NCBI GenBank assembly: GCA_021234155.1
Contig: JAJEKV010000030.1
Span: 13,954,079-14,018,078 of the forward strand
Direction of reading: 5' to 3'
Length of the DNA: 64,000 bases
Origin: Isoetes taiwanensis
Lineage: Eukaryota > Streptophyta > Lycopodiopsida > Isoetales > Isoetaceae
The notes under the pieces: model-generated
Database searches by the model: none
What the model saw: the letters and a program-made list of their open reading frames with translations, nothing else
What the model was told of the DNA's origin: nothing
Shown here: positions 35,998 through 48,154 of the stretch, piece after piece
Numbering within the stretch: position 1 is the first letter of the stretch
How the letters are laid out: every line of letters starts with the position of its first letter
Made by a program: the position numbers and the translations under genes

Positions 35998-36391
35998 AAC
36001 AAGCTGATAAGATCAGTACCTGATTATCCTCGAAGTCAGAATCATGATCTTCCATGTATTGTGTTTCTGGAACAGAGTATGAAGTATCACCAAAGCTTTG
36101 CCTCTGTGAGCCCTGGAAACGCCTATTTTGTTGCTGGCCACCATAGCCATACTTGCCACGTTTGTTAAAGCCGTCCATGCCTATCTTATTGCCTTCCGGA
36201 TCACTGCTTTGCATACAAAAAGCTATTTCCCTGTCTAAGACAAGCTCATTCAGACGCTGCTTGGCCGAATCAGAGATAGGGAGATCATCTTCAAGAATGA
36301 GTTCCCACGAGTCCATTTTCTTACCACATGTGTCTCCCAGAATGGGTATCTTTCCAGAGCAGATTCTAACTGTCATATAAATATGTAGCAT
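35998..36391 (-). pseudogene. Gly/Arg-rich exon 1, left copy
   Basis: It encodes KKMDSWELILEDDLPISDSA, then FNKRGKYGYGGQQQNRRFQG, then SVPETQYMEDHDSDFEDNQ, followed by a GT donor (exon end about 36020, CAG/GTACTG). It is nearly identical to the right copy at 46900-47256. The insertion at 36383 cuts it from its upstream part. The basic Gly/Arg/Gln tract suggests RNA binding and the acidic end a protein contact. Both roles are inferred from composition. Confidence 0.65.
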
Positions 36392-39300
36392 AATAACAGG
36401 GGGTTTTCTTTGTGTTTTTGTACGCTTTTCACAAAGGTTTTCCTAAGATTTCATGGCGTATTCGAATGAGTGTAAATTTATATAGGGTCTTTTTTCATGG
36501 GCACTTTGGTCTTTTTTCGGCAGTTGGCTTGTGATTGACATCTTCAAAGTAGCTTCAGAGAGGATCAACTGAATCGGGATCAAATCAGTTGCTAAATCTT
36601 CTTCTAGTATATTCACAACGACGTAGAACATGTATTTACAAGGAGAGTAATTGTTCTTCAATGCCTTGCTTTGAAAGTTAGGACAGGTGCAAGCAACACT
36701 TTTTTATGCTACCAATGTATGTGATCTTCTCCCTCTCCAAGACAAAGTCAAAATGTTTTTGGTTGCACCACATTTATGCATATTTAACATCTCCCATGTA
36801 TTTTCTCTTTTTTCAAGGTTCATACCGATTTTGATCTCCTCTTAGCGCTTTTATCATCTCGATGCCTTGATGTGCATGAATGCAGGTTGCTTCTTTTGCT
36901 TCCTTTTCTTGAAGAATATGCAGGGATAAATTCATGCAAAGTTCCAAGTTCTAACCACCATGTTCCTCTTGCCTATGACATGTGCATGTCATTATTGTTT
37001 GGGGGGAGGGAGTTAATTTAAGGAAACATGCAAATACCATGTGTGCACTTCAAATTATCTCTACAAAACCGTGACTATCTATTATAAATGACCTCAAACC
37101 ATAAAAAGAGAGTGCAACCGTGGATGATGGATCTTTGTTGATAAGCTTGTGACATTTTTTTTTTTTTTTTTTTTTTTTAATGTTCATGCTTATTCTCCCT
37201 TGATACCTAACTTTACTACCTCCCAGAAGTTCTTTGGAAAGCCCAATTAGTGTTTGCAACTTCTATTTCTCTTATGAGTATTTGTCTACTACCAACAAGT
37301 TTCTCACAACATAATCATTTTTAGCAACACGTGGTACGTTAATTCCATTCGATTTGCTTTTTTCTCAATCGAATATTGTTGGCTTATACATTCTTTCTTT
37401 TTAATTTCGTTTGATTATTGCCTCATGTACCTGTCCCATCTTTGATAATGGAGCTCATCAACTCCAATGACTCAAATCCTTCATTTATACCACGTTTTTT
37501 TATCCAATTGGGTTCTTCATATCCGTCACAAATTCGCTTATCGAGATGGTTCTTCCAAAAATAGTGCCATAGAGATGCTTCAAGAACTCGATTCCCCAAC
37601 TTCTATATTGCACTGCTCTTGGCTGCCCTGTGCTCTATTGATGCGTCGGTTCTCGTAGTGGATGCATAGTTATTTTGGAATATTTTGGTTTTGTCCAAAC
37701 AAAAGAATATTTTTAGTTAGGATGTCCAAACCGCTCAACTTTGGTCGAACAGTGGTCGAGACAAGTGGAGATTTGGCCGGCGCCGACCGGCTTTAGAAGC
37801 GATGGCATCAAAGGACTACTTTTAGTATGCTTCTTAGATCGAAGTCGGCCTTACCGTGGGGCTATTGCATTCTTGAGGTGAGTTTCGTTCTGGTCGGCGC
37901 CGACTGGCTTAGAACGCAAATGTCTATTTATGAGCAAATGCCTCTGTCTATCATCAGCAAATGCTGCTTAAAATGTCGCTGCTTAGAACTTGCAAATCCA
38001 TCTGCTTAGAACGCCTCTATCTGTGTATATTTTAGTATATGTGCATTATGATCTAGGCAAAACAAATAGTAAGTAGTAGTAGGTGATAGTAAACCTTCCA
38101 ACTTTTTAAAAATTGTGACAAACTAGCAAGTAAAATTAGTGAAAAAGGGAACAATATATTAATGGTAGTGAGAAAAAGACCAATATGCCCAAGTAAAAAG
38201 ACCCTAAGAAAAGATTTTTCCTATTCGAATGGATGTACTAATGCGTACATCTAGAGTGCACCATTTCTTGATCGTTGATTTAGCTTTTTTTTTCCAATGG
38301 TCCAACATCCAAGGGCTCACAACAAAAGCCCTCTTTTTATTTTAGGGGCTGAACATGCAAGCCTCGTAGATAGCATTTCAGGGCATTCTTGCAAAAAATT
38401 AATGTTCTTGTAGATTTGGAGTGGAAGCGTTAGTGCTTTAGTGCAGAGGATGATGCGACCGGATGCTTGCTTCAGCAGTTTATGCATTTCTTTCGAAGTT
38501 TTTTCCAAGGTATGGAAATTATTATGGCCCTAATTGGTTCAATGGGCAGAGGTGAAGGTTGGGATCTGACAAATAACAAAAGTAAGCTTAATAGTAAGAT
38601 TGGCTTTTGCAAAAAAGTTGGGCATCTATGGTGATGGATTTGGACGAGCCGCAATGAATTTGATGCCGGATTTGGGCGATTGTTAAGGGGGTATTTGACT
38701 CATCCGGGTTGCACCTCCGCAGACCGCACCTTCGTGTATGGCGCTTTTAAACTAACAAGGCGCGTAACTAGGGTTTATGCAATCGGGGCGGATTGAACGA
38801 GATGCACGACTCCCATACGTAGGTACATAATTCTTCAAATGAGATATTTTTAGGTTGCACCTCTCGCAGATCCGCACCTTCGTGTATGGCGCTTTAAATC
38901 AACAAGGCGAAGTAACTAGGGTTTATGCAATGAGGGGCGGATTGAACAGATGCACAGACTGATACAGAGGAGGTACATCTCTTCAAATGTGAGATTTTTG
39001 TTTCATCCCTTTTCTTTGCCGGACGAAGTGACGGAATCGACATGATTTCTTTGATTCCTCTCTTGAAATCGAACAAAGAAATCTTTTACACTTCGCTTTG
39101 ATGGTAGTGTTACACAAATGAACTAATTTGTAGTTTACCATTGCCGCCAATATGGAGGAAAGCTGAGTTATCGCTGTTCGCGAGATTCGACTTGAACACA
39201 TTGGCTTCTCTCGTTTGTTATTTATTTCCCCGGTATTATCTGTCCATGCTACATTCTGGCAAAATGCACCAGATGATAATCTTTTAGCTTCCTTAATAAT

Positions 39301-40364
39301 TACATCCTACAGAGAAACCTTAAGTGCATAGTCATCTTTTTGAATTAGGTGATCTTCAACTATGTGACTCTAAGGATGGTCTTCAACTATGTGACTCTAA
39401 GGATGGTCATTAAGCTACTATATTGTGAGGCCTGGTGGACTTTGTACTCCGAATGTGACATTTGAAATTTATTGTCATATCCAGCAACCACCTTTAAATG
39501 GCCTAAAAGATATTTTGTCATTAGACCCTGACAACAATTAGCATGAAATGGTGAAGTCCATGGAAAAGGGTGATCCTTAACAAAGGGTAACCTTCTAGAA
39601 CGACCCCGCACCTTTTACCATAGAGCCAAACGGTGTGCCACCACAACACACACACTGTTTATTGTTATGCGGAAATGTTTGTTTCGGATCATTATTATTT
39701 ACCTTGGTTTCTTGAAGTCCTACTACAACAAAGATTTCTATGAGATATGTTTTTTCACATTCTATTGCTTGTTGAGCAAGAATTTATATATATGGTGTTT
39801 GAGCTTGTAATAGTGCTGAATGGATGTTTCTTCATTTCTCGATGTTAGTGGAAGATTTTTCCATTTTCTTTCTGCTTTAGTTAGGGCCCGAAGGGCCCAA
39901 AATTTTTTTCAATATAACAATGAACACACAACTACCATTAACATTATTAACATAAACCATTGCATTTAATACATTTAAATTAAAATCCCCCTTAAACCCC
40001 CTTTGGTTTGGGTGCATATTCACACGGGGGGTTACTTCGGGCAACGAGAGCCTTCAGATGAGCATATTTGCCCTTTATTCCAAGATCTGAACCGTACATA
40101 GTGATCCTCGTTTGTGGGGTATGCATGTACAAGTTTTTATATACTGTATATTAAGGTTTGCAAAATACTATAAGGTTTAAGTGAATATACTTAATGGTGT
40201 TAATTTTGTACATGTATTGTGAATATATTTTTGGGGCTCTCGCTGCCCTACGTAACCCCCCGTGTGAATATGCACCCAAACCAAAGGGGGTTTAAGGGGG
40301 ATTTTAATTTAAATGTATTAAATGCAATGGTTTGTGTTAATAATGTTAATGGTAGTTGTGTGTT
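36383..40364. mobile_element. 3,982-bp nested insertion in the left direct repeat
   Basis: The undisturbed copy reads CATATAAAT-CTTACAGG at 47254-47270. Here the same words are separated (36374-36382 and 40365-40372). The left end begins ATGTAGCATAATAACAGGGGG and the right end coincides with the foldback element at 39922-40365, so at least two insertions are stacked. No protein is recognisable inside. Notable contents are a T22 run near 37160, a roughly 146-bp tandem duplication at 38707-38997 and a 29-bp duplication near 39370. Confidence 0.75.
38707..38997 (+). repeat. Two-unit tandem duplication of about 146 bp
   Basis: GGTTGCACCTC..GCAGA..CGCACCTTCGTGTATGGCGCTTT and TAACTAGGGTTTATGCAAT recur once, with small indels. 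Confidence 0.8.
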
Positions 40365-40365
40365 C
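39922..40365. mobile_element. Foldback/MITE-like element with about 110-bp terminal inverted repeats, copy 1
   Basis: The left arm (39922-40033) begins GAACACACAACTACC and the right arm (40254-40365) is its reverse complement with few mismatches. Both arms include CCCCCTTAAACCCCCTTTGG. The interior has no coding capacity. The second family member is at 57023-57476. Its right end coincides with the border of the larger insertion. Confidence 0.85.
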
Positions 40366-40843
40366 TTACAGGACTAACCTCGAAACCCCAACTCGAGGTA
40401 AAATAGCGATTTGCTGCCGCCATTCTTAAAGGCCCGAGCATTTGATAAAAGGAAAAGATGAAATGGAAAAATGTTAAGGTCGTAACCCTAATCAAAATGT
40501 TGAAAAATATCCAAAATGTATTTCTAAGGTTTAAAATGGAAGACCCATTAATTATTTCCACAAGACTGAATTTCAAAAATGAATTATAGGTTAATCCTAT
40601 TGTAAAAGGTATGCCTCCAGGTAGGAACCATCCCTAAGCTTGTTTTGCTAGAATATGGACTACATGATCCCATAGCATCAGTGGCCAGGACCATGTGAAA
40701 GTATGATTAAAAGCCACAAAGTTTATTACAGCATAAAAACTGTAAGACAAAAAGTTCCCTTCATATAAGTTCCTATTACGTCCATCCAGACTTATTGAGA
40801 CAACCAATTCAGCTTATATTGGTATTCTAAACACACTTTATAG

Positions 40844-40945
40844 AAAAAAAAACCCTACCTTCAACCGTAGAGTGGGGCGGAATCAAGCATCCTGATTAGA
40901 TAATAGAGATAAGGGTGGCCTGCCCCTACTCAAAGCAGGAGCAGT
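40844..40945 (-). terminator. 3' terminal hairpins and T-run of retroelement A
   Basis: On the minus strand CTAC/GTAG (arms at 40867-40870 and 40855-40858) forms a small stem just before a T9 run. A second, degraded stem near 40921-40944 matches better stems in copies B and C. The order stem, spacer, stem, T-run is the same in all three copies. Confidence 0.6.
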
Positions 40946-41016
40946 GCCACACTCTATACGAGAAAAGCAACAATATTAGAGTAAAGAGGATAAATAAGAA
41001 AACTCGTACCTCGAGT

Positions 41017-43102
41017 TTAGAAGTATTTGTCAATTGCTTCTATGACTTCACAGGTTTCAAACTTCAATCCAGGAAAAAGAATTGTCCCTGATGTATTTGA
41101 TAACCCTCCACTTAAGACTGCTACAGTCAAAGCCTTTGTTTATAAATATGTGAATAAGATCTATGATATCTCTTGTAGCCCCAGTATGGCATGAGTTTAT
41201 GTATAGACAAGGTAAAACCTATGATAGGATTACATTTCTTGATTGATGGTAAGGTCTGCACCCCTCCGCATGAATAAATTTGATGGATTCGAAAGGCAGG
41301 CAGTCCCTTTTGTCATACTTGACAGTTTTGTACACGCCATGCGATCTGTTTACTATCTCAATAGTTAAATTAAGAAAGTTAGCAGCTTGACCAAAGGTCT
41401 GATTCTGAAGTCCCTTGTTGGCAAAGATAGTTTCCTCCTTGATTCCCAACTTATCCAAGTCATATATTTTTAAAGTCTGCTCATTCAATGCAAGATCTTT
41501 ACTCAAGAAATCTCTAATCATAGGGCAATTTATGGCAAGTAAATCGTCCATATATCGAAATACAAATTTGAACATCTTAATAATGTCAAATTTACCTTGT
41601 ACTGCTAGCTTTTTGATAAATACTAGCTCGAATCATGCAAGGTAAAGGTTACACCATCCCGGACTACAGGGGAAACCCATTGGTATACCACTATCTTGCC
41701 TCCATGTATTTTTCCCTACTGCAATATAACAGTTAGTTAATAGCCAAATGTTGATGTCAACGAACTTATGCTGATTGATGTGCTGCCAGCATTTGCTATT
41801 GGGAGTGAATTTAAACCATTTAATTGCATACCCGGATTCACCACATTTTTTGATCCATAACTCATGCTTCTTATGTTGCATTTTTTTATATTGCCAAGCT
41901 GCATCAATCACTTTCTTCATAGTGCAGCAGATGCCTGAATCTCCATGTAAAGGAATAGTTTCATAACATTTAGTGATGTCGGCGACAAAGACATCCTGAA
42001 TTGAACTAGGAAGGTTAAGAGTGACATCATAAATAGATCCCACGACCCAGCAAAGGTTTATAGGTCCTTGCACCTGCATGCATAGGCTTCCACACATAAA
42101 CTTAGCAATTTCGGGCCAAATGTTTAAAATTTCATTGAGTACTGCTGTAACCACAAGGGAGATTTCAGTATAAACTGTATTATGGGCATTTGTGATCCAA
42201 CGGAAGTCCATTTTATGGGCCTTGAATATTCCCAGCAAATATGGGAATCTTAATGTACCAAGATCAGAACTTAAGCAGATATTATTAACCAGCCCACTAA
42301 TGTCATTCTGTAAGTTCTCCATAATTTGTATAGATGTAAGATTACTAGCCAGGAAATCAACACTGTTGATTCTTTTTAGAGCCATTTCTATAATATACCA
42401 AGGGCAAATAAAGCATGGATTGTTAGCAGCTTTATCAATACCTGAGATGTAGAAATTGTCCACTAGTCAACTGAGATTACTAGTGACCTTCCTATCACTG
42501 AAAGGGAATTTCCTGGTGCCATCCGATTTGATAGCCAGCTGGACTCTGTTTATGATGAGCTCCCAGATTTTTAGCTTAACTTTCTCTTTATCATCATTAG
42601 AAACTTGTAGGCATAAGTAGAAGTGCAGGTCAAACAGCTTGTCACATGCTCTCCAGATATCTTTTTTGAGATCATCAATGACCAGAACCTTGTCTGGAAT
42701 GTGGTTTAGGCCTTTGCTAAACATGTTCCTGAGTTCCTTATTCCTGATAATGTTAAGACTCGTTGTACGAACGTGTCCAATTGTTGGGTCTATGAAGTTC
42801 CTAAGATTAGGATTGCTGCACGGACATTTAGTATTACTGTCAGAAGCAAAGATCGAAGATGGCTTATAGCAAATATCACTAAGATTTTCCGTATACTCCC
42901 AAGAGAACATGGATTCATCCATGATGACTTGTCCTAATTCTCCTAAACAGTCAATAAGGGCTTGTTGGAAAGTTTTGGGCAAGCAAATCTTATCCAAAAT
43001 TTTAGAGAAGAACATAATATGGATGATCTTCCTCTTATTTTTGGGCCCATCATCTGTTAGATGTAGCCTGCCAAGACAGTCCTTATGTAATCTTCTACAA
43101 GT
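41017..43102 (-). pseudogene. Reverse transcriptase exon, copy A
   Basis: It starts at a splice acceptor (TTATGTGCAG/ACTTG). The N-terminal half has CSNPNLRNFIDPTIGHVRTT and NHIPDKVLVIDDL. The RT core follows: FPYLLGIFKAHK with FRWITNAH, catalytic aspartate in VADITKCYETIP (about 41980), GIPMGFPCSPGWCNLYLA, YMDDLLAIN (41554-41543), NFLNLTIEI and KYDKRDCLPF. It ends near 41017 after a frameshift at about 41068. Three in-frame stops occur at 42467 and 41633 (both Trp in the other copies) and 41219 (Gln elsewhere). No GIY-YIG or other endonuclease follows the RT. The YDKRD and S-Q-x(8)-N/S pattern recalls a Penelope-like RT lineage of animals; the link is from memory. Confidence 0.8.
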
Positions 43103-43401
43103 CTGCACATAAGAAAGATATTACACCAAATAAGGAACTAAAAAGATAACTCTATAAGCTATTGTCCCATAAGTGCATAAGGACAATTTGAGAAGGCATA
43201 TTAGGACAGCCGAGTGGCATAAATGGCACACTAGCCATAGATAGAAATGTCTAGGAGATAACTCCCATGTATCAAAGTACTATACCAACTTGAGCCAGTT
43301 CTTAAGTTATGTATTGACCCAACAAGGACCATATAATCAGGAAGTTACATTTATACATAATAAATGAACCCAAAAAAATCTCTTTTTAAATTAGGACATA
43401 C
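43103..43401 (-). other. Intron before the RT exon, copy A
   Basis: The donor is AATAAG/GTATGTCC at 43402/43401 and the acceptor CTTATGTGCAG at 43103. Copy B has an intron in the same place (donor AATAG/GTATGAG at 48957, acceptor TGTTTACAG ending at 49489). Confidence 0.7.
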
Positions 43402-44926
43402 CTTATTTCTTGTTGAACTTCAAAGTTTGCACAACCATGTCATCTTTAGATATCTCCCGATCAAAAAAAAAAAAAGTGACGAGTGGTGCGGGCATCCGGA
43501 TGCAAAAATGAATCTCCACGAGCAACTATCGAGTTTGCATTTACGAAAGGCGAGATTTGCATCAATCTTGGAGGTGCGCTAATTCTGTTTTGCACACTGG
43601 TCGAAGGTGATTCAGAATGCTGCTTCTTACGGAAAGCTCCTTTACCTTTGGGGCCATTCATTTTTTTCAGAAAGGACACAGGCTTAATGGTTTTTTCACA
43701 AATGTCCACTAACTTACATCTGGGGAAGTCCAGCTTAAGGTCAGCAAGAGGATCTGAAGCCATTTTCAATGTCATATCAATTAAAATGCTCCTTACTTCT
43801 AAGTAAGAAATAAAGGCAAGCACGCTGGTCTTGAGGGTAGTTTTTAGGCAATTTCTTATGGAAACCATCTGCCCAGCCACAGACATGTCCGGGTACAAAG
43901 TATTAAGGTTATTCAGCATGTACCATACAGCATGATCCACCCACGTCATGTTGTCTTTGCAGGTAGAATTATCAGGAAAGTTACCCTTAGGTTCACAAGG
44001 GCACTTAAAGTAAGGGCAATGTGTACGCCAAAAGCGTTTGACATAGAAGTCTTCACGCGTAATAGAAGGATAAGCCATATGGCCTTTCTGGCTAATAAAT
44101 ATGCAATCACTTACCAAGCAATGTTTATCAAAAAATCTGTTATCAATGCACAGCTTAACTTTGAGACGGTTCACATATTTATCCATACGGTGTGCAGCCA
44201 GTCTAGCTTCTTCTACTTGCTCCAAAGATGTGGGTGCCACGGCCCCAAAGTTTTTAGATCTCCATAAGCCCTGATTATACAAAGCTCCATTGCTCTCCAT
44301 ATGTCAGGCTGGTATAATAGGGAATTTAATACTATTAGCAAGAGTGAAGGCAAATTCGTTACCATCCTTTTGCTGCCACCACTTTTCGCCTTGATTGCAG
44401 CTTTATCTTGCTCAGACAAAAGAATTTTCCCAAAGGGATCATCATCAGCACTCAACATCTTACAACTGTCCATACTTTCAGTTTGTACAATGTTGTCACC
44501 ATTAGAAGGAATCTTGATATTGTTGGCATTGTTGAGGGCTGTTATTCCCTTCATAAAATCTGACCTAGCCAAATCATCTTCCAGAGTCCAATCCCCTATT
44601 TGGGTATGTAATTTATCGTATAGAGCATCTACCACAATATTGACTTCATCCCAATCGTTCTTAGTGCCATTGAGACGAGGGATTAATTTCAACCAATTAC
44701 TAAACCCCAGATGACTCACTAGAGAGTATCCATTGGGCCCTTTAGTAGCTTCTTTCTCCAGAATTCTCTGATGTATTTTGTCGTTCTTAATGCAGCATAG
44801 TAAAGTTTGAACAGCATTATTCGGACATTCAATATTGTTCTTATCATATCCCCAGCCTACCAGTTCAGGGTTCCAAGTCGGAATCACCATCTTGAACTCA
44901 GTACTTTCCTGATTGTCATAATCAGC
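43402..44926 (-). pseudogene. Upstream exon of retroelement A, cysteine-rich region
   Basis: A splice acceptor (ATTATTACAG/GCTGATTATG) opens the exon at 44926. One frame runs to about 44300 (VIPTWNPELVGWGYDKNN, SLVSHLGFSNWLKLIPRLNG), then shifts to the frame 44300-43461. The second part has LEQVEEARLAAHRMDKYVNRL, then QKGHMAYPSITREDFYVKRF, then CPYFKCPCEP and CKDNMTWVDHAVWYML. It is conserved in copy B. A T13 run at about 43470 disturbs the frame before the donor. The cysteines (C-x4-C-x-C-x(n)-C) could bind zinc. No known domain is recognised. Confidence 0.65.
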
Positions 44927-46429
44927 CTGTAATAATACAACCGCTCAGAACTTTAACCAAGGACATAAGGCAGCACAGGTAAGACCGATGCACAGAAGTA
45001 TCATAAAAAAAACCGGCTTGAACTAGATAACCTAGCACAAACATCAGCTTTGGTCAATCCCTCCGCTGTCCTATCTGGCCATACAAGGACTGAACAGTCC
45101 AAGATGGTACCATATATCCAGGGAACACAGTAAATCACAAGTAGATCATACTCCCCCCTGGGCCATATTTTCCAAAAGAATGAAATAAACCATGTAACCT
45201 GGCCTACAAGGAGACATTCAACTTGATCTAGACCCAATTATATCATGTTCCAAACAATAGACCACCTAAGGTAGTATTCTTATCTTTTTTATTTACAACT
45301 AAAGCCATAGAACATCGTCATGACCTTATTGTGACAATTACAATGTATCGGTTTGACATTTCATTCTTTCAATACAAACAACCTCTATTATTAAGAGTAT
45401 CAGATAAAAAGCCCAATCCATCCACCTCTGTTTACTAGGACAATAATTGGTGGTAGTTAAATCCTTAAATTGAAATAAACCCAACTATTTATGATGGGGG
45501 AAGGCTCATAAGCAAAATTGCCTTAACCTTATAAATCTGTTAACCTTATAATTCTGTTTTAAGGGGTAGACCATGAGAATATGGTTCATAAAAGCACTGG
45601 CCATAATACATGCTTATAATTTCATGACAATATGTTTCAGTCAATTTAATCCATCTGAGTTCATAAAACCACGACTTAATGCTTTATCAATAGACATCTA
45701 CTTTGATTACTTCCCGGGTCATTATATCAGGGACTGGGAATGCCATAATAGGCTCAGCATAAGTTTATCTTAAGGATTTAATAACTTCCCAACCATACAT
45801 CATTTTAAGAAACAATCCTTTCCTAAACCAGCCTGAGTTTAACATGCAGTTTTATTAATTCCAATTTATGCTACATTAGTTATTCTGAGAACATCTCACG
45901 ACAATCAAAATTCTTAATGATCAGAAGGAGAGGAACAGAAGATAGCTGCTATTTTCCTTCCAGCAAACATGACGAGATACATCTGTATTATAGAATCAAA
46001 AATCTTCAAATGCAACATATTCAATAGTACTGTTTCGGCAAAATACAGCAGACACCCTAAGGTGTAAACTTTTAAAGGAAAGCATCACATATATATTGGG
46101 TTTAAATCAACTTAGAGTCAGAGAAAAATTTGTAAGGTTAGCATATCATTACCAAGCCTCCACCAGATCATATTTGCTCTAGTAAGATATGATTCTCAAA
46201 ATATCTATATAAATCAAGCCAATTACCTTGGTTTTGATAAAAGGGAAAACTTTTCAAGAAACAAACATGACTGTTAACTGTTCTTGCTTATGAACTTTGT
46301 CCATCGTTTTCAAAAAACACATTAAACCAGTATCAAGTGCTCCCATCTCATGTCACCATATGTCCGTCATCTCCTAAGAACTCCTAATATCGTGAACAGA
46401 AGGAAAACATTAAGAGGAGAAGCCCGTAC

Positions 46430-46535
46430 CTGCAGCCAATCAGTACAAAATTAGCCATAGACTGAGTAAATTTGCAAGGGCCAAAAGGTACCTTAGGCTT
46501 CTCGGTCATTAACCGATCACCTAATGTAATCCTTT
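46430..46535 (-). other. Conserved short exon 2 candidate
   Basis: On the minus strand the block reads VPFGPCKFTQSMANFVLIGC in one frame and ends at a perfect donor-like CTGCAG/GTACGG. Related blocks at 35568-35670, 55429-55545 and 61265-61385 keep the same core (GGCCCTTG ... GGCTGCA[GT]GTACG). The acceptor side is not clear, and the best frame differs between copies. Confidence 0.5.
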
Positions 46536-46899
46536 TGCCACAATATTTAAGAAAAACTTAAGAATCTAATGACAAATAGCAGTGACAGAAATCATAGTCC
46601 AGTTTATAGTATACTCAGAAAAATACTGATACAAAGCAACCAATGTAATTAGAAAGTACGCATAAACAGTAAAAAACCACTCAGAGGCCTACAATCTGAA
46701 ATGAGGAAGTTTATTTTCAGTGATTAGACTTATAGATATGTCCCTGTCTCGCCATTTAGCCCATAGCAAATATATACCTTATGTCTATGGCCCATCAACA
46801 TTAAGTATCAAGGCAACCAAGAGTAGATGGCAAAAGATAATTTTCTTGGAAGAGTAGGCAATCCCAGCACTTGTACAAACAAGCTGATAAGATCAGTAC

Positions 46900-47474
46900 C
46901 TGATTATCCTCGAAGTCAGAATCATGATCTTCCATGTATTGTGTTTCTGGAACATAGTATGAAGTATCACCAAAGCTTTGCCTCTATGAGCCCTGGAAAC
47001 GCCTATTTTGTTGCTGGCCACCATAGCCATACTTGCCACGTTTGTTAAAGCCGTCCATGCCTATCTTATTGCCTTTCGGATCACTGCTTTGCATACAAAA
47101 AGCTATTTCCCTGTCTAAGACAAGCTCATTCAGACGCTGCTTGGCCGAATCAGAGATAGGGAGATCATCTTCAAGAATGAGTTCCCACGAGTCCATTTTC
47201 TTACCACATGTGTCTTCCAGAATGGGTATCTTTCCAGAGCAGATTCTAACTGTCATATAAATCTTACAGGACTAACCTCGAAGCCCCAACTCGAGGTAAA
47301 ACAGCGATTTGCTGCCGCCATTCTTAAAGGCCCGAGCATTTGATAAAAGGAAAAGATGAAATGAAAAAATGTTAAGGTCGTAACCCTAATCAAAATGTTG
47401 AAAAATATCCAAAATGTATTTCTAAGGTTTAAAATGGAAGACCCATTAATTATTTCCACAAGACTGAATTTCAA
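46900..47474 (-). pseudogene. Gly/Arg-rich exon 1, right copy
   Basis: The upstream piece has a possible start MAAANRCFTSSWGFE (about 47320). The main frame (47256-46900) carries CGKKMDSWELILEDDLPISD, LNELVLDREIAFCMQSSD, GKYGYGGQQQNRRFQG and, after a stop, VPETQYMEDHDSDFEDNQ with donor CAG/GTACTG at 46900/46899. Exons with the same design occur at 56236-56560 and 61802-62116. A frame change between MAAAN and MDSWE may be damage or an unrecognised intron. Confidence 0.6.
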
Positions 47475-47748
47475 AAATGAATTATAGATTAATCCTATTG
47501 TAAAAGGTATGCCTCCAGGTAGGAACCATCCCTAAGCTTGTTTTGCTAGAATATGGACTACATGATCCCATAGCATCAGTGGCCAGGACCATGTGAAAGT
47601 ATGATTAAAATCCACAAAGTTTATTACATCATAAAAACTGTAGGACAAAAAGTTCCCTTCATATAAGTTCCTATTACGTCCATCCAGACTTATTGAGACA
47701 ACCAATTCAGCTTATATTGGTATGCTAAACACAAAAAAAAAAAAAAAA

Positions 47749-48066
47749 CATAAATTCAAGATAAAAAATAATCACATTAACTCACTGGGTATATTGGTTA
47801 AAGTAGTCTTATTATGACATTCAGTTATTTTGGTAGAGGTTCGAGCCTCCGTATTTCATATTCTAAAATCCTAGGCAAAATCATATAGAGGTTCGATATC
47901 CCCTCAAAACCTTAGGCGAAATCGTATTTCATATTTCAAAATCATAGGCGCCTCCAATCATAAATGACTATAAGCGAAATGAGAGGTGCCCAGAATCTGA
48001 GTCGTAGGATCGACGAATTCGATGATTGTGGTAGCCTAGGGTGCACCTCGTTTAGAATATGTAGCA
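47749..48066 (+). repeat. tRNA-derived SINE-like repeat, copy 2
   Basis: It matches 33698-34030, including the B-box GGTTCGAGCC and the end ..AGAATATGTAGCA. It follows an A16 run and lies between the right direct repeat and retroelement B. Confidence 0.75.
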
Positions 48067-48154
48067 ATATCCTACCTTATTGTTCAAGTTCCAGGAATTA
48101 GAGCTAATGGCCAACTCCTGATATTGCTGAAGATAACTCCCATAACAGCTTGGA

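Larger units (their letters stand above)
34133..40845 (-). repeat. Left long direct repeat of retroelement A (pseudo-LTR-like), split by an insertion
   Basis: 34133-36382 matches 45009-47262 and 40365-40843 matches 47262-47735, in the same order and orientation, with only scattered differences (roughly 97% by eye). Between the halves lies a 3,982-bp insertion. On the minus strand the unit reads 5' flank, Gly/Arg-rich exon, intron, short exon, and ends at a T-run. It lies immediately downstream of the RT gene of copy A. Confidence 0.9.
40846..45008 (-). mobile_element. Divergent intron-bearing retroelement A (Penelope-like candidate)
   Basis: On the minus strand it has an upstream exon (44926-43402), an intron (43401-43103), the RT exon (43102-41017), then a 3' UTR with hairpins and a T9 run (seen as A-run 40844-40852). 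It lies between two direct copies of a 2.7-kb unit (34133-40845 and 45009-47735). The unit upstream supplies the Gly/Arg-rich exon, so the whole element would run from about 47735 to 40844. Stops and one frameshift make this copy inactive. Confidence 0.7.
45009..47735 (-). repeat. Right long direct repeat of retroelement A (pseudo-LTR-like)
   Basis: This is the undisturbed copy of the unit found at 34133-40845. On the minus strand it starts near 47735, carries exon 1 (to 46900), a conserved short exon ending at 46430, and ends at an A/T-run (45005-45012) shortly before the next exon of copy A. The unit upstream of the RT gene therefore holds its presumed promoter and first exons. Confidence 0.9.

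Noticed and set aside
43470-43485. T13 run inside the upstream exon of copy A as a true 3' end
   Set aside because: The coding sequence continues past it to a splice donor and copy B has no T-run there. It is more likely homopolymer expansion or slippage.
34133-47735. Hammerhead ribozyme expected in Penelope-type pseudo-LTRs
   Set aside because: I searched by eye for the CTGANGA core with a matching GAAA on the coding strand of both direct repeats and found no convincing pair. A covariance-model search would be needed to exclude it.
34133-47735. Reading the two 2.7-kb direct repeats as ordinary LTRs of an LTR retrotransposon
   Set aside because: They contain spliced coding exons, lack TG...CA ends, PBS and polypurine tract, and the RT between them has no gypsy or copia features.
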